In this document: one piece after another, positions 10,701-20,697 of the stretch
Numbering within the stretch: position 1 is the stretch's first letter
How the letters are laid out: each line of letters opens with the position of its first letter
NCBI GenBank assembly: GCA_029215795.1
Contig: JARDYH010000005.1
Location: 161,163,814 to 161,227,813 of the forward strand
Source: Anniella stebbinsi
Lineage: Eukaryota; Chordata; Lepidosauria; Squamata; Anniellidae
Length of the DNA stretch: 64,000 nucleotides
Direction: 5' to 3'
Notes under the pieces: generated by a model
Told to the model about the DNA's origin: nothing
Databases searched by the model: none
The model's input: the letters and a program-made list of their open reading frames with translations, nothing else
Position numbers and translations under genes: made by a program

Positions 10701-12980
10701 GATCCTATCTCTCGGGCAGGCTCCAGATGGTGATGCTTGGGGATAGCTGCTCTTCAAAAAAGGAGCTGCTATGTGGTGTACCACAAGGTGCCATCCTTTC
10801 CCCAATGCTGTTTAACATTTACATGAAACCGCTGGGAGAGATCATCCGGAGGCATGGGGCAGGGTGCTATCAATACGCTGATGACACCCAAATATATTTC
10901 TCTATGCCTTCGACAACATCGTCAGCTAAGGATAGTGTGTCTCCTCTGAATGAATGCTTGGAGGCGGTAATGGGCTGGATGAGGAAAAACAAACTGAAGC
11001 TGAATCCAGACAAGACGGAGGTGCTTGCTGTCAAAGGCCCCAACCTGGGTCTGGAGGTGTGTCAACCAGTTCTGGATGGGGTTACACCCCCCCTGAAAGA
11101 TTGTGTTCGCAGCTTGGGGGTACTCCTGGATCCGTCGCTCCAGATGACAGCTCAGATTGATGCGACGGCCAGGAGTGCCTACTATCAGCTTCGGCTGATA
11201 CGCCAGCTGCGCCCCTTCCTAGAGTTGGAAGACCTAAAGACGGTAGTGCACGCACTGGTAACTTCGAGGCTCGACTTCTGCAATGCGCTGTACATAGGGC
11301 TACCTTTGTGCCTAGTCCGGAAACTTCAACTTGTTCAAAATATGGCAGCCAGGTTGGTCACCGGTACACCTAGGGGTGATCACATTACACCAGTTTTAAA
11401 ATCGCTTCACTGGCTGCCAATCAGTTTCCGGGCGAAGTATAAAGTGTTGGTTATTACCTTTAAAGCCCTACATGGTTTGGGTCCAGGGTACCTACGGGAT
11501 CGCCTTCTCCCGTACAATCCGCCCCGCACACTTAGGTCCTCTGGGAAGAACTTACTCAAGCCAGTCAGAACTAGGCTGGCGGGTGTTACCCAGAGGACCT
11601 TCTCTTCCATCGCTCCCAGACTATGGAATGGTCTGTCGGAGGAGGTTAGACAAATTGACAGTCTTCATGAATTTAAGAGAGTCATGAAGACTGTCCTCTT
11701 CCGACAGGCCTATCCAGATGAATTTTAAGATGTTTTTAATGTTGTATTTTTCTCTTGTTTTTAATTTTTTTTAACTGTTGTGATTTTTATGTTTTATATT
11801 GTTGTTGTTCCCCGCCTCGATCCGGAGGGAGAGGCGGGCTACAAATAAATATTATTATTATTATTATTATTATTGAGTCCTGCCTGCAGCCTAGTTTGGG
11901 TAGTGCTCTAACGCAGAATTCCACATATACACATAGCATCTATTGAAGCAGGAGCTCCCTCCTAAGTGCCCAATGCGTCCCTGCTCCATCAGGAAGTCCA
12001 CTTTCTCACCCCCAGTGGCACCAGCTGCCATTGTTCCTCATTCTCTTCCTCATCTCTCCCTGTCATCTGCTTGTTTGACAGGCAGAAAGCCAGGAACCAA
12101 GTAGGCAGAGGCATCTGCTCCTCCCTTTCACCACCACCACCATGGTTCAGTTGCCTCTTGCTCAGGTGAAGGGAAGTAGGTTGCAATGCTGAAATATAGA
12201 GGCACCTCCAAGTTGTACTTGCGATTGTGCCCCTGATGGGACGTGGCACCCGGGGATATGTCCAATGAAGCCTATTCTTGATACTGACCCTTTCTCTTCC
12301 ATTAGGCATCTGCATTTCCTCATGTACACCCAGCAACAGGTGTTAACAAAACATTCTAAAGTCATCTTTTCTCTTTCTCAGCTAAAGGTCTCCGTTGTTA
12401 CAAGCAGCGGTTTGCAATGGCTAGCCCATTTAAAGGACAAGCTCTTCGTGGAGAGATTTGTCAGTTGTCATATTTTCAGTTTATCCTTTCAGGTATGTAT
12501 TATGTAGTAGGGTTGTGACGAGCTTGAGACTGACCATAAGGGCAGCAATACCTCCCCTGCATCCGGCCCTCACCGACCCAGTTCGTAACCCCAGAAGCTA
12601 GTGTGGACAATGGGGGTGTGCTCTCCACCCTGGAATTATCTGGAAACTATGAACATCCACAGAGCATTCAATCTTCCAGAGCAGAAATTGACTACCTATA
12701 AACCCATCACATAATTTCTGAGTTGAGACATGCCCAATAAGAGCTTTTAATGTGTCTGGAATTATTATAGCATTGTGTGTGTGTAGTATGTCACGTAGAC
12801 ACACGTCTGTGGCTAACTAATTAGGAATTGTCACTGCGCTCTCCATCCCTGTTCTGTTCTCCTCCAATCGCAGTGTTTGGGGGAGGGAATGGCAATTTGT
12901 CATTGGCTTCCATGCTCATTATGGATTCTAATCTTTGGACACACAGTGCAAAAGGAGATTTAGAGAAGGAGAGGAATGGG

Positions 12981-13021
<41 letters not shown>

Positions 13022-16000
13022 ACAAAATCTTCTACTCCTGAGTCAGACAGGCCCTTTATTAATTCACTTGAACTATTACTCATATTGCCTGGCTGGGTTT
13101 CTAGTGCGGGGCGGGGGGCTCATCATCATCACGGTCGTCCTCCTCCTCCAAGCCAAATAGCCTAGCCTCCCATGTGGAAGCTGTTGTTGCCATGACTCGA
13201 CTCGCTCCAATGTACCTGACCAACAGTGGGGGAGGGGTGCTTCCTCCTCCTCCTCTTCTCTGAGGTTGGGCAAGCTGTGTGCTGCTGTTGTGGCATTCAT
13301 TCATATATTTACTTTTTTAGTATTGCACTAAGTGCTTTCCCATTGATTTGTTTCCCTCTTACTCACCATACAGATTAAAGCACAAGGGGTGCCTGAGAGA
13401 GGAGATTCTAGTTTGGGATTTAAAACTTCCCTATAACTCACTTCATAAACAGATCTGATCCATATGTGGCATGCCTGAAGCACTCTTTAAAGCTGTTACA
13501 GTGCCAATTTTCATGTGTTTATCTTTAAAGCTAAGAGAGCTGTAAGCATTTCTGTTAATTTTCATTGACGAGAATGTATTGCTTACCAGAAAATGGAGCA
13601 GTTTTTCATGAAACTATCCAGCAGAGCAGAGAGAGGGATCAACTCCCAAAATTGGGGGGGGGGGGTAGAAACATCTTTACAGAGCTCTGGCTCGAATTTT
13701 GGGGCAGAGAAGACCCACTTTGCACACCCATAATCGACCACTGCTGAGTAGTCATGATGCCTCGGCAAGCATTTGGTAGCTAACTGCAGCAGCTGACGAA
13801 ATTGCACATTTCCTGCTCATGCATTAATGGCAGCCCCCACCGTTATGAAATGGGGAAGTGCACAATTTTTGGAGGTTCTGGAAATTGTATATTTCCCTCT
13901 TTCATGTGAATGGCAGCTGCCATTACCATCGATGGGGGAAAGGTGCAGTTTCTGGAGCCTTGGGAAATTACATGTTTTCCCCTACAATGCCAATCTGGAC
14001 CTTGAAGGATGTATTGATGAAAGGGTAAATGTTTGTGCAGCCCAGCAATCAGTGACAGGTGGTAACTGTGGAGGGGTGAGCATCCAATGAGGCGGACGCT
14101 GGGTGATTTTACCCAACCCTATTTTGGGGGCATCTTTTTTCTCCCCATTCTCTCCCCATATAGGAAGCTTTCCATTGACAAAAAGGCCATGCTGCAGCCA
14201 CTGGGGATTCGATTTTACAAACTTCATGGGAAGGGAATGAGGCTCAAGCATCTTAGCACTGTTGTCACCAATCGAGTTCGCCTTTTCTTTCTTGAGGTCC
14301 AATATGGAGAGGCAAAATTAGGATGTAGCTCATTTCTTTTTGTATATTTTTTTTCCAAATTAAAACAAAATAATACAACATAATACAATATACAATACAA
14401 TACATAACCTACAAAACCCCCGTGCTCCCCACCCCACAGGAGACCAACATTTTCCCATTTATTCATCCTTCCAAAATTGTAATGATTCTTTTGAAGGTAT
14501 TTGCCCCTTCCCCGTTCTTAACACATATTCCAAAAATGGACTCCATATATTTCCAAAATCATTCTTTCTGGACATTCCCCTCATTATTTTCATTTTACAC
14601 GTTAACTTATCATTAAGTGCCAAATCCCATATTTCTTTATACCATTCTTCTATTGTATAAATCCCTTGCCCTTTCCAATTTTTAGCTATCATTATTCTAA
14701 CGGGGGCCAGGAGGTTGTTTATCAATTCTCTCCTACTTATATTCACATTCCCTTTATCCCATATTGCTAGTAGAGCCAGCTTTGGGCTTAATTCCAATTT
14801 ACGTCCCATTATGTCACTTATTTCTTTAAACACCCTTTCCCAAAATTTTTGTACATGTTCACAGCTCCACCACATATGAAAGTAAGTTCCAACCTCCTGA
14901 CACCCCCTCCAACAATTCTTGGACACTTATTTATCCATCTGATGAAATCTTACCGGCGTTAAATACCATCTCCATACTGTCTTATAATAGTTCTCCTTCA
15001 TTCTAATCGACAAAAGCTTTAACATTCTTGCATCCCATATCCTTCCCCAGTCATATTCATTTATTTGTTCCTTTAAATCATCTTCCCAAATACTTTTAAG
15101 AGAGTCTCAATATTCATCATCCTATATCAAAATTTTATATATTTCACTAATCAAACCTTTTTTAGTTTTATTTTCTTCATTCTTTTCTCTTGATTAAATT
15201 AAATCTTCAAATCTTGTTATTTTTCTACATTCCTTATTTTTCTTTTTCCACTCCTGTGTCCATTGTTCCAATTGCATACATTTGAACCAAGCCATCTTTT
15301 GTCCTTTTAAAAACTCTCCAATTTGCTCCTTATTTATCATTCTTTTCAACCAATCTCCTAATTTAATAATTTTCTGATCCCTCAGACCCCTTTCCAACTC
15401 AGCTTTTAAGTTCTTTGGGAAGTTCGCCATTACTACCACTGGGATAAGAGGATAATCCGCTGGTATTAACTTCGCTTTAACTTTCTCCCAGATCTCTATT
15501 ATATTTTCCAACAACGGGTTGTCCAGTCCCCTCAATTCCTTCTTCTGAATTTTAATTAAAAAAATATTTTGCAATTTATAATCTTGTTCTCCTGTTTGCG
15601 ATTCTAACCATTCTAAATCATCCTCCCCTAATATACTATTTATAACATATCTTAATTGATTAGCAATATAATACTTTTTTATATTTGGAAGTCCTAAACC
15701 TCCTTTCTTTTGTGTCTTATACCATAACACTTTATTAATTCTTGCTTTTTTATCTCCATTACAATAGGTATTAATCATATTTTGCCAACTCTTTAACTCT
15801 CCTTCCGTTATTTTAATCAATAACATTCTAAATAAAAAATTAATCTTAGGTAATATCTTCATTTTAATAACCGCTATTCTACCAAACCAAGAATGCTTTA
15901 ATTTTCTATATACCTCCAGCTTTTCCCCTATCTGTTTTCTTAAACTAGCAAAATTAATTACTTCTAACCTATCTAAATCTTTTACAATATTAACTCCTAA

Positions 16001-18569
16001 ATACTGTACAGTATTTTTAAGCCTAAGACCTATTTTATATTTACACTCCTCCATTTCCTTCTTGTTATAATTAAATAACATCATTTCTGACTTCCCCCAA
16101 TTAACTTGTAATCCCGTAATCTCCCCGAATTCTCTCAAATGCTTTTTAATCACATCCCCACTCTCCAGGGGACTTTCTAGCATCAGTTAGGTGTCATCCG
16201 CAAACATATTCATTTTAATCTTTTCTTTCCCTCCTATCCCTTTTAATCTTGTATCCTCCCTTATAACATTCACCAAAATTTCTATCACTATAGCAAATAA
16301 GATCGGTGAAAGTGGACATCCTTGTCTAGTGCCTCGGGCTAGTGTAATCTGTTGCGTTAACCCATCATTAATCATTATTTCTGCTTTATTATTTGCATAC
16401 AACTGATCAATCACTCCTATAAATTTATCTCCAAACCCAAAAGTTTTTATAATTGTTTTAAGTGCTGGCCATTCCACACAATCAAAGGCTTCAAATATAT
16501 CCAATGCTAACAAACCCGCTTTAATATTCCTTTAAAAAAAAATATTAATTATATTTAAAACTCTCCCAATTAAATTAGGCATTTGCCTTCCTGAAATAAA
16601 TCCACATTGGTCTTTCCGAATATATTTACTTATAAAAGTACTCATTCTTTTTGCCATTATTGCCGTAAATTTTTTTGCATCTTGATCTATTAAAGATATT
16701 GGTCTATATGAAGCTGGATCCGTCAGGTCCTTATCTGGTTTCGGGATTAATATGATCAAAGAATGATCCCACGATGGTGGGGTCTTTCCTCCCTCTATTA
16801 TACTATTAAACAATTTTTTCAATCTTGGTATTAATTATCCTCCAAAAGTCTTATAGTATTCCGACCCCAAACCATCCATGCCCGGAGATTTCCCTCCTTT
16901 TAATTTATCAATAATTCCTTCAATTTCTTTTTCTGGAACCAAACCTTCCATATAATCCCTATCTTGTCTCTGCAATCTTATTTTCCAATTCCTCTCTACA
17001 TATTCCAGTACTTTATCTTGTGGACCCCTATCTGATGCATATAATTCTCTATAAAATTCCTGAAATATATTTAATTTATCCTTCATTAAATTACAACTTT
17101 TCCCTTTCTTATCTTTATTTGTCCCTATCATATTCCTTGAATTTTTTGACTGAGTGGATCTGGCCAGCACCCTAGAATTTTTATTACTATATTCAAAAAA
17201 ATCCCTCTTCAAATATAACAAATCCCTTTGAGCCTGTTCTAACTCTTCTTTCTCTAATTCCCTCTTCTTAGCTTCTTAGCTCATTTTTGATCAGGAATTT
17301 CCTAGTTTGCACCTTCAGGACCACACAGACTTGGATGCAATCTGTGTTCAATTCCATACCTTTCTGAGCTTGCAGGCTGATTTGAAGACCAAAATAAAAG
17401 TGTTTGGCATTACACATACATTTGAAAAATGCATATGAAAAAATGTACATTTTGTTTTTTTTAAAAAGCAAAACAAAATGGACTTTAATCAATGCGAGAG
17501 AAATGCAAACACTTTAAAGATGTATGCAGTTGATGCATATACCTGGAGAAATACACATGGTGATACACACCGATCATCCTGCCACAAGAGAAAAAGAAGA
17601 TAATCTCACACAAAGTGATCTTAATTCAAGTTGGAATGAATTTTGAGATGGAATTAGGAAAACTTCAGGGATGTCAGGTTTTGTTGATTCACACATCCCT
17701 ACAACTCACGGATGATGGTGCAGAATTAGATCGGGGGTCCATGCACTTCCTCTAAAGTAGATAGATAGATAGATATTCCTATATGTAATGTCATTTGGCC
17801 CATTAGTTTTTGAATTCCACCCCCCCCAAAAGGGACTTCACAAATATCAGAATGTGTTTTCTGCTGCAAGTGTCCCTTTTAATATATTTATCTAAAAACC
17901 TGCTATGTGCCCTGTCCATGAAATAGCCTTGCTCTTTTCACATATTGGGAATGAAATTCTTGTGACAGACAGGAGCAACTTCCAAGGTGGTTTGCATCAG
18001 CTGCAGTGAAGTATTCAACTAGTTCCACAATAGACACCATCAGAACAAGAGTACTTAATACCTTCCTCTAATATCCATGTTTGTGAACATTGTGTGAGGC
18101 GGAAAACACATTGCAAATTTCAGAAAAGTGCAAGGATGTGGCGGTTATTGTGCAGGTTGAGGGGGTGAAATTGAATGTGTTTGTATAAAAACTGGACTGA
18201 TTAGTTTTTTTTCACTTTTTTGTTTTCTGTTTTTCCACCATCCCCAGCTCTGAAACATCCTTGGCTCCTCATTTAACTTTTCTCTCACTAAAATCTGACC
18301 ATCACCTTTATAGTATGATACTTCCAAAGAAAAGGAATCTCTTCATGATACTATCTTCTTTTCCATTTTTAGGTAAAGGATTTTTTACTCATTCTGCAAC
18401 TGAAGAGATTGAGAAATGCAATGCAAGAGTGGAAAACGCACCCAAGGGTTACATAAAATGGCAGATCTGCTGTGCAACTGATCTATGCAATTATCAAAAT
18501 GAGGATGCTTTCTACAAGTGGCCCCAAAATAAGACGCATTATGAACCTCCAAGCTTTCTTACTGGATAA
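7678..18569 (+). CDS. Three-finger (Ly6/uPAR, 3FTx-like) secreted protein, gene 1, three exons
   Basis: Three exons (7678-7729, 12382-12492, 18373-18569) join in compatible phases (1, 1) to a 360-nt frame encoding 119 residues. Exon 1 is a hydrophobic signal peptide. The mature part has six cysteines at residues 23, 44, 70, 87, 88 and 93, with the ICC....LCN ending diagnostic of the three-finger fold. Canonical members have eight; the spacing fits loss of the C2-C4 pair. A 25-residue tail follows the last Cys-Asn, with an N-glycosylation sequon at Asn107 and no hydrophobic GPI signal, so the product should be secreted. Such proteins act as binders, inhibitors, pheromone-like factors or venom components; which one cannot be read here. 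Intron 1 holds an L2 and intron 2 an L1, neither touching splice sites. An AATAAA lies at 18646-18651. Confidence 0.85.
8845..8869. repeat. (CT)n microsatellite in intron 1 of gene 1
   Basis: CT dinucleotide run at a site also carrying CT runs in gene 2 (30683-30720) and gene 4 (about 62806-62821), so it is ancestral with variable length. Confidence 0.9.
9490..11873 (+). mobile_element. Young L2-clade LINE, 5'-truncated, in intron 1 of gene 1
   Basis: The insertion is absent at the matching sites of gene 2 (about 31329) and gene 4 (about 63452), where 'tctatgggtc' runs straight into 'ttgagt(t)cctgcc'. The body is one long open frame ending at 11728, then a short 3' UTR with a GC-rich stem (ccgcctcgatccggagggag) and an (ATT)n tail at 11850-11873, as in squamate L2 elements. 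The 5' end is cut inside the endonuclease domain. No clear target duplication is visible beyond the microsatellite tail. Same sense as the host gene. Confidence 0.9.
9494..11728 (+). CDS. L2-type LINE ORF2, endonuclease-truncated reverse transcriptase
   Basis: About 744 codons are open without a stop. The first residues (WTDHFLVRV) match the last apurinic-endonuclease motif (DH), so the catalytic endonuclease upstream is missing. Reverse-transcriptase blocks follow in order: NYRPVSNLPFLGKVIER, FQTGFRAGYGVETAL, DLSAAFDTIDH (motif A Asp near residue 372), GVPQGAILSPMLF, YADD at residues 461-464, and NPDKTEVLAVKG. The C-terminal region ends with the LW-x4-EE pattern of L2/CR1 proteins. Codon 1 here is TTG and is only the edge of the open frame, not a real start. 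Without a promoter and endonuclease it cannot move itself, but the intact frame shows recent arrival. Confidence 0.9.
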   Translation: MSWTDHFLVRVSITATTRPCRGGGPIKMVRPRRLMDPAGFQKALEGSMAGIVDDPVEALVNRWNQDLTRAIDTIAPKRPLRPASNRAPWYTEDLRELKRKGRRLERRWRKTRLISDKTRHREHLRFYGVAIRAAKKAFFSARIASANSHPAELFRVVRGLTQAPSPLNPILEPSAVCCDAFNDHFSDKISRIRADLDAIVIAEVDSGVSSDSASRITLDQFQLVSTEDVDKVLGCVRKTTCPLDPCPSWLVVQGGDAVRSHLQHIINASLREGSFPSCLKEAVVRPLLKKPSLDPLDFNNYRPVSNLPFLGKVIERAVAFQLQAVLDDTDFLDPFQTGFRAGYGVETALVALVDDLRLSIDRGSVSLLVLLDLSAAFDTIDHGILLERLGELGIGGTVLQWFRSYLSGRLQMVMLGDSCSSKKELLCGVPQGAILSPMLFNIYMKPLGEIIRRHGAGCYQYADDTQIYFSMPSTTSSAKDSVSPLNECLEAVMGWMRKNKLKLNPDKTEVLAVKGPNLGLEVCQPVLDGVTPPLKDCVRSLGVLLDPSLQMTAQIDATARSAYYQLRLIRQLRPFLELEDLKTVVHALVTSRLDFCNALYIGLPLCLVRKLQLVQNMAARLVTGTPRGDHITPVLKSLHWLPISFRAKYKVLVITFKALHGLGPGYLRDRLLPYNPPRTLRSSGKNLLKPVRTRLAGVTQRTFSSIAPRLWNGLSEEVRQIDSLHEFKRVMKTVLFRQAYPDEF
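11874..12381. other. 3' end of intron 1 of gene 1
   Basis: Continues the intron shared with 31330-31841 (gene 2), 51650-52147 (pseudogene 3) and 63453-63962 (gene 4). It ends in the pyrimidine tract TTTCTCTTTCTCAG. Nothing else is recognised. Confidence 0.7.
12382..12492 (+). CDS. Gene 1 exon 2: N-terminal half of the three-finger domain
   Basis: Exon 2 is 111 nt, with acceptor TTTCTCAG|CT and donor TCAG|GTATGT. It encodes residues 18-55, including LRCYK (Cys23) and GEIC (Cys44) with 20 residues between them and no intervening cysteine. Against gene 2 I count 22 differing bases, changing 11 amino acids with one silent-only codon, whereas adjoining intron differs by roughly 4-8%. The variable residues lie between the cysteines, in the predicted first finger, and just after Cys44. 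Confidence 0.85.
12981..13018. repeat. (GA)n microsatellite in intron 2 of gene 1
   Basis: GAGA run; a shorter version is in gene 2 at 32826-32853. Confidence 0.9.
13410..13565. repeat. Single copy of the 'aacagatctg...atctttaaa' repeat
   Basis: Phrases 'actcacttcataaacagatc', 'caattttcatgtgtttatct' and 'gtaagcatttctgttaattt' match, with divergence, the multi-copy tandem array at 25010-25690. Also in gene 2 intron 2 at about 33245-33410. Its origin is unknown. Confidence 0.55.
13805..13990. repeat. Degenerate 'aatggcagcc...ggggaagtgcac' repeat
   Basis: Two to three degenerate copies of a roughly 80-110-bp phrase ('aatggcagcyrccattrycat', 'ggggaagtgcacaattttt', 'ctggaaattgtatatttccc'). Equivalent positions: 33645-33835 (gene 2) and 52440-52610 (pseudogene 3), and the larger array at 48400-48930. 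Confidence 0.55.
14326..17286 (-). mobile_element. L1 LINE, 5'-truncated, antisense in intron 2 of gene 1
   Basis: The element occupies 14336-17276, read on the minus strand, and is flanked by TAGCTCATTT at 14326-14335 and 17277-17286. Gene 2 has the uninterrupted site ('gtagctcatttttgatcagg' at about 34161). The A-rich 3' tail (minus strand) is at 14340-14365. Broken reading frames run from 17221 down to 14459: reverse-transcriptase blocks with GKSPGMDGLGSEYYK, SYRPISLI, RGTRQGCPLSPILFA and MFADDT, then the L1 C-terminal region with GLGLPNIKKYY and the zinc-knuckle-like CQEVGTYFHMWWSC. The 5' end is cut within ORF2 upstream of the reverse transcriptase. Confidence 0.92.
14459..17221 (-). pseudogene. 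L1 ORF2 reverse transcriptase, broken
   Basis: The ORF2 frame is divided into pieces at 16835-17221, 16532-16822, 16187-16513, 15194-16183 and 14459-14926. One in-frame stop lies directly after the catalytic FADDT motif (about 16187-16200), and frameshifts or stops separate the others. The fingers, palm and C-terminal regions are all recognisable. With a damaged reverse transcriptase and no endonuclease or ORF1, it is dead. Confidence 0.85.
17277..18372. other. 3' part of intron 2 of gene 1
   Basis: Shared with 34171-35302 in gene 2. It includes a (GATA)n run at 17758-17774, longer in gene 2. Sequence from about 17930 aligns with the left edge of the window and 53920-54331. It ends in the acceptor TTCCATTTTTAG. 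Confidence 0.7.
18373..18569 (+). CDS. Gene 1 exon 3: C-terminal half of the three-finger domain and tail
   Basis: The acceptor is TTTTTAG|GTAAAGG. The exon encodes residues 55-119, including KCN (Cys70), ICC (Cys87-88) and LCN (Cys93-Asn94), then a 25-residue tail with an NKT sequon and a PP motif, ending in TAA at 18567-18569. Against gene 2 I count 16 base differences: 11 amino-acid replacements and 4 silent changes. The exon begins with GTAAAG, so the acceptor also resembles a donor. Confidence 0.88.
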
Positions 18570-18645
18570 AGATTATCTTTGGTGGCCTCAACCAAGCTTC
18601 TCATATCTTCTTTATTATGTATTAGTGAAATATTCTATATGACAT

Positions 18646-18651
18646 AATAAA
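18646..18651 (+). terminator. Poly(A) signal of gene 1
   Basis: AATAAA lies 77 nt after the stop codon. The same hexamer follows gene 2 (35576-35581) and is mutated after both decayed exons (ATTGAA at 648, AATGAA at 54609). Confidence 0.75.
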
Positions 18652-19301
18652 ACTAGGTATCTTAATGAGCAGTATAATTCTTTGTGTGTGTTAGTATTAT
18701 GGCGGCTACCATAACTAGATACTTTCAGAGGAAACACAGGAGTTTCTAGGATCATTTCCTAATAGAATCTTGTTCTGGAGAGAAATGCAGAGTCCAACGG
18801 GGTACGGTTTGGAAGGACAATGGGCATTTGTCGAAGCCTTTTAGATAAAAGTGAAAACTTGCAGCCTTACATGGCCTTTTCATGCCTTATGTGAAAACAA
18901 AGATATATTTGCAACAGAGTATAACTGAGAGAGAGAGAGGTGCATCCTTTTGTTCTCTCTCATGATTATTTCTGTTTGAGACAAATGCCTCCAGATGTGG
19001 TTTCATCTCAGATCCCATACAGATGATCAATGTTCAAAGTGCCTGGCACTGTTGACCCATCACCAACTCTCTGCATGCCCGGTACAGGGAGGGCATCACA
19101 AACCTGCTAAGGGTGGTGCTAGATGGAAGCTTGTAGTATGGGACCACCAGAGCCTTCAGCCTCTGGAACCCTGCATTTTCCACAAGGCTGAATGGCTGGA
19201 CATCCAACGCCACCATCTCACCGATGCAGTTGGTGAGCTGGTTGGGCTTTGGAAACCTCCAACATGTGGTCCCAGAATTCCCCCACCCCAGGTCTTCCTG
19301 C

Positions 19302-19922
19302 CTAAGACACTTGGGGATGGGAGATTGAGAAACAGCAGCCTTCTGTTTGTGCTAAGTGCCACCACTCACCTGGGAGGTGCCTGCCTCTCTCCCAAGCAGG
19401 CAGTAGTGCATGTTGGAGGTGGTGAGATGCACCAGTTTCCCCCCTGCTGAAGGCAGCCTTGCAATGCCAACATAGAGCAAAGAGGGGTTCCGCAGCCACC
19501 TCAAAGTGGTCCCACACCATGCTGCTCCACTTGTGGGATAAGCCAAACTGCTTGTCATCGCCAGTGCCTAGACTCGTGGTTGCCACCACAGGAGCAGGGG
19601 TCGAAGGCCTCGTAGAAGAAGTTTGGGAAAGTGGCAAGGGAGCCACTTCTGCCTGCTGCTCCTCCTGAACCTCAACCGGCTGCACCACATCAGTGATCTC
19701 AGGGAAAGGATCCCTGAGCGTACTCCCTGCCTCAACCACTGGAGCAGGAGATGGTGGTACTCCTACTCCAAATCCAGTGCTGCTGCCACCGGCCTCTGGA
19801 AGTGGTTCTTCAAAGAGGGCCCTGCGGGCAGACCTTTCAGGAGGCGCTGCTGGTACCTCTGCCTGCTTAAGCGCAAAAAAGGCAGACTTGAACTTAATTT
19901 TAACGTGGGGAGAGAAAGCCAC
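19302..19922 (-). pseudogene. BED-finger hAT transposase N-terminal fragment (after gene 1)
   Basis: A 206-codon frame covers a low-complexity Pro/Ala-rich N-terminus and the BED finger, W-D-H-F then C-W-H-C and H-H-L-Q-H (consistent with C2-H ligands). The frame then shifts, and homology continues in other frames down to about 19034. The copy at 35968-36672 keeps one frame through this region. Confidence 0.7.
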
Positions 19923-20079
19923 CCCAGAACTGCCCCCAGCAGCAACAGCATCTCTCCATGATGAAGAGGCAGAGCCACCTCACCCAAGGCGTGTCTTAGA
20001 GCACTGTTTCATATTGTGCTTGCAAAGGATCAAAATTATTTCTATTAATAAGACAGACAGAGAGAGGGAGGGAAAGAGA

Positions 20080-20080
<1 letters not shown>

Positions 20081-20117
<37 letters not shown>
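20081..20117. repeat. (TA)n microsatellite
   Basis: A perfect TA run inside the hAT remnant. The equivalent place after gene 2 (about 36940-37050) has become an imperfect inverted 'atatatgggttttt' structure. Confidence 0.9.
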
Positions 20118-20119
<2 letters not shown>

Positions 20120-20697
20120 GGTTTTTTATAACAGTAAAACATGGAAGGGAACAACAACACACTTGTACAGAACCTTCAGCACAATCATGCTAACCTAACC
20201 CTTCAATCAAACCAACAAACAGTAAACACACAAGGAACGAGACACAGAGGGGAACAGAAAAATTCAAGAAGAAAATAGATAGAACAATAATGCTATAATA
20301 GAATCTCCAACAATCGCCAAAATACTCAGACCTCCTCCAAAATCCACCTTCCTCCTTCAACGCCTACTCCCAACAGAGATGGAAAACCTAAGGGTGAGGG
20401 TGCTCAGCCCTCCTCTGACATTGTGATTGGCTCCTGCTAGGATCCTTGCTGCACAATTGGTTACTGAATCTGTCAGTCTCAGCAAGCACACCCCACCTTC
20501 TAGCTACCTCAATGTGGTGGCAAAAGAGAAAGAGCCTTCCGATAATACGATAAAAATCAGATAATTATTGTAGGATTTTTATCGTCTCTGATAATTATCG
20601 TAGGATTTTCTATTGTATTGTTATCGTTAATCGGATGTCTGAAAAAGTCCATATTGTATCATTATCGGACATCTTAACGATACGATACACATCCCTA

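Larger units (their letters stand above)
19040..20697 (-). mobile_element. hAT transposon remnant with BED zinc-finger transposase, downstream of gene 1
   Basis: On the minus strand the order is terminal sequence TAGGGATGTGTATCG (ending at 20697), AT-rich subterminal repeats ('gataattatcgtag'), a leader with (TA)n at 20081-20117, and then a transposase fragment. The fragment shows a BED finger (WDHFEV, CWHCKAAF, LQHALL) and part of the hAT core (LTNCIGEMV-like, D-QPFSLVE, GFQRL). The catalytic triad and C-terminal dimerisation region are missing: the element stops at 19040, exactly where the copy after gene 2 stops (35974), so truncation came before the gene duplication. Several frame breaks. 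Confidence 0.75.
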
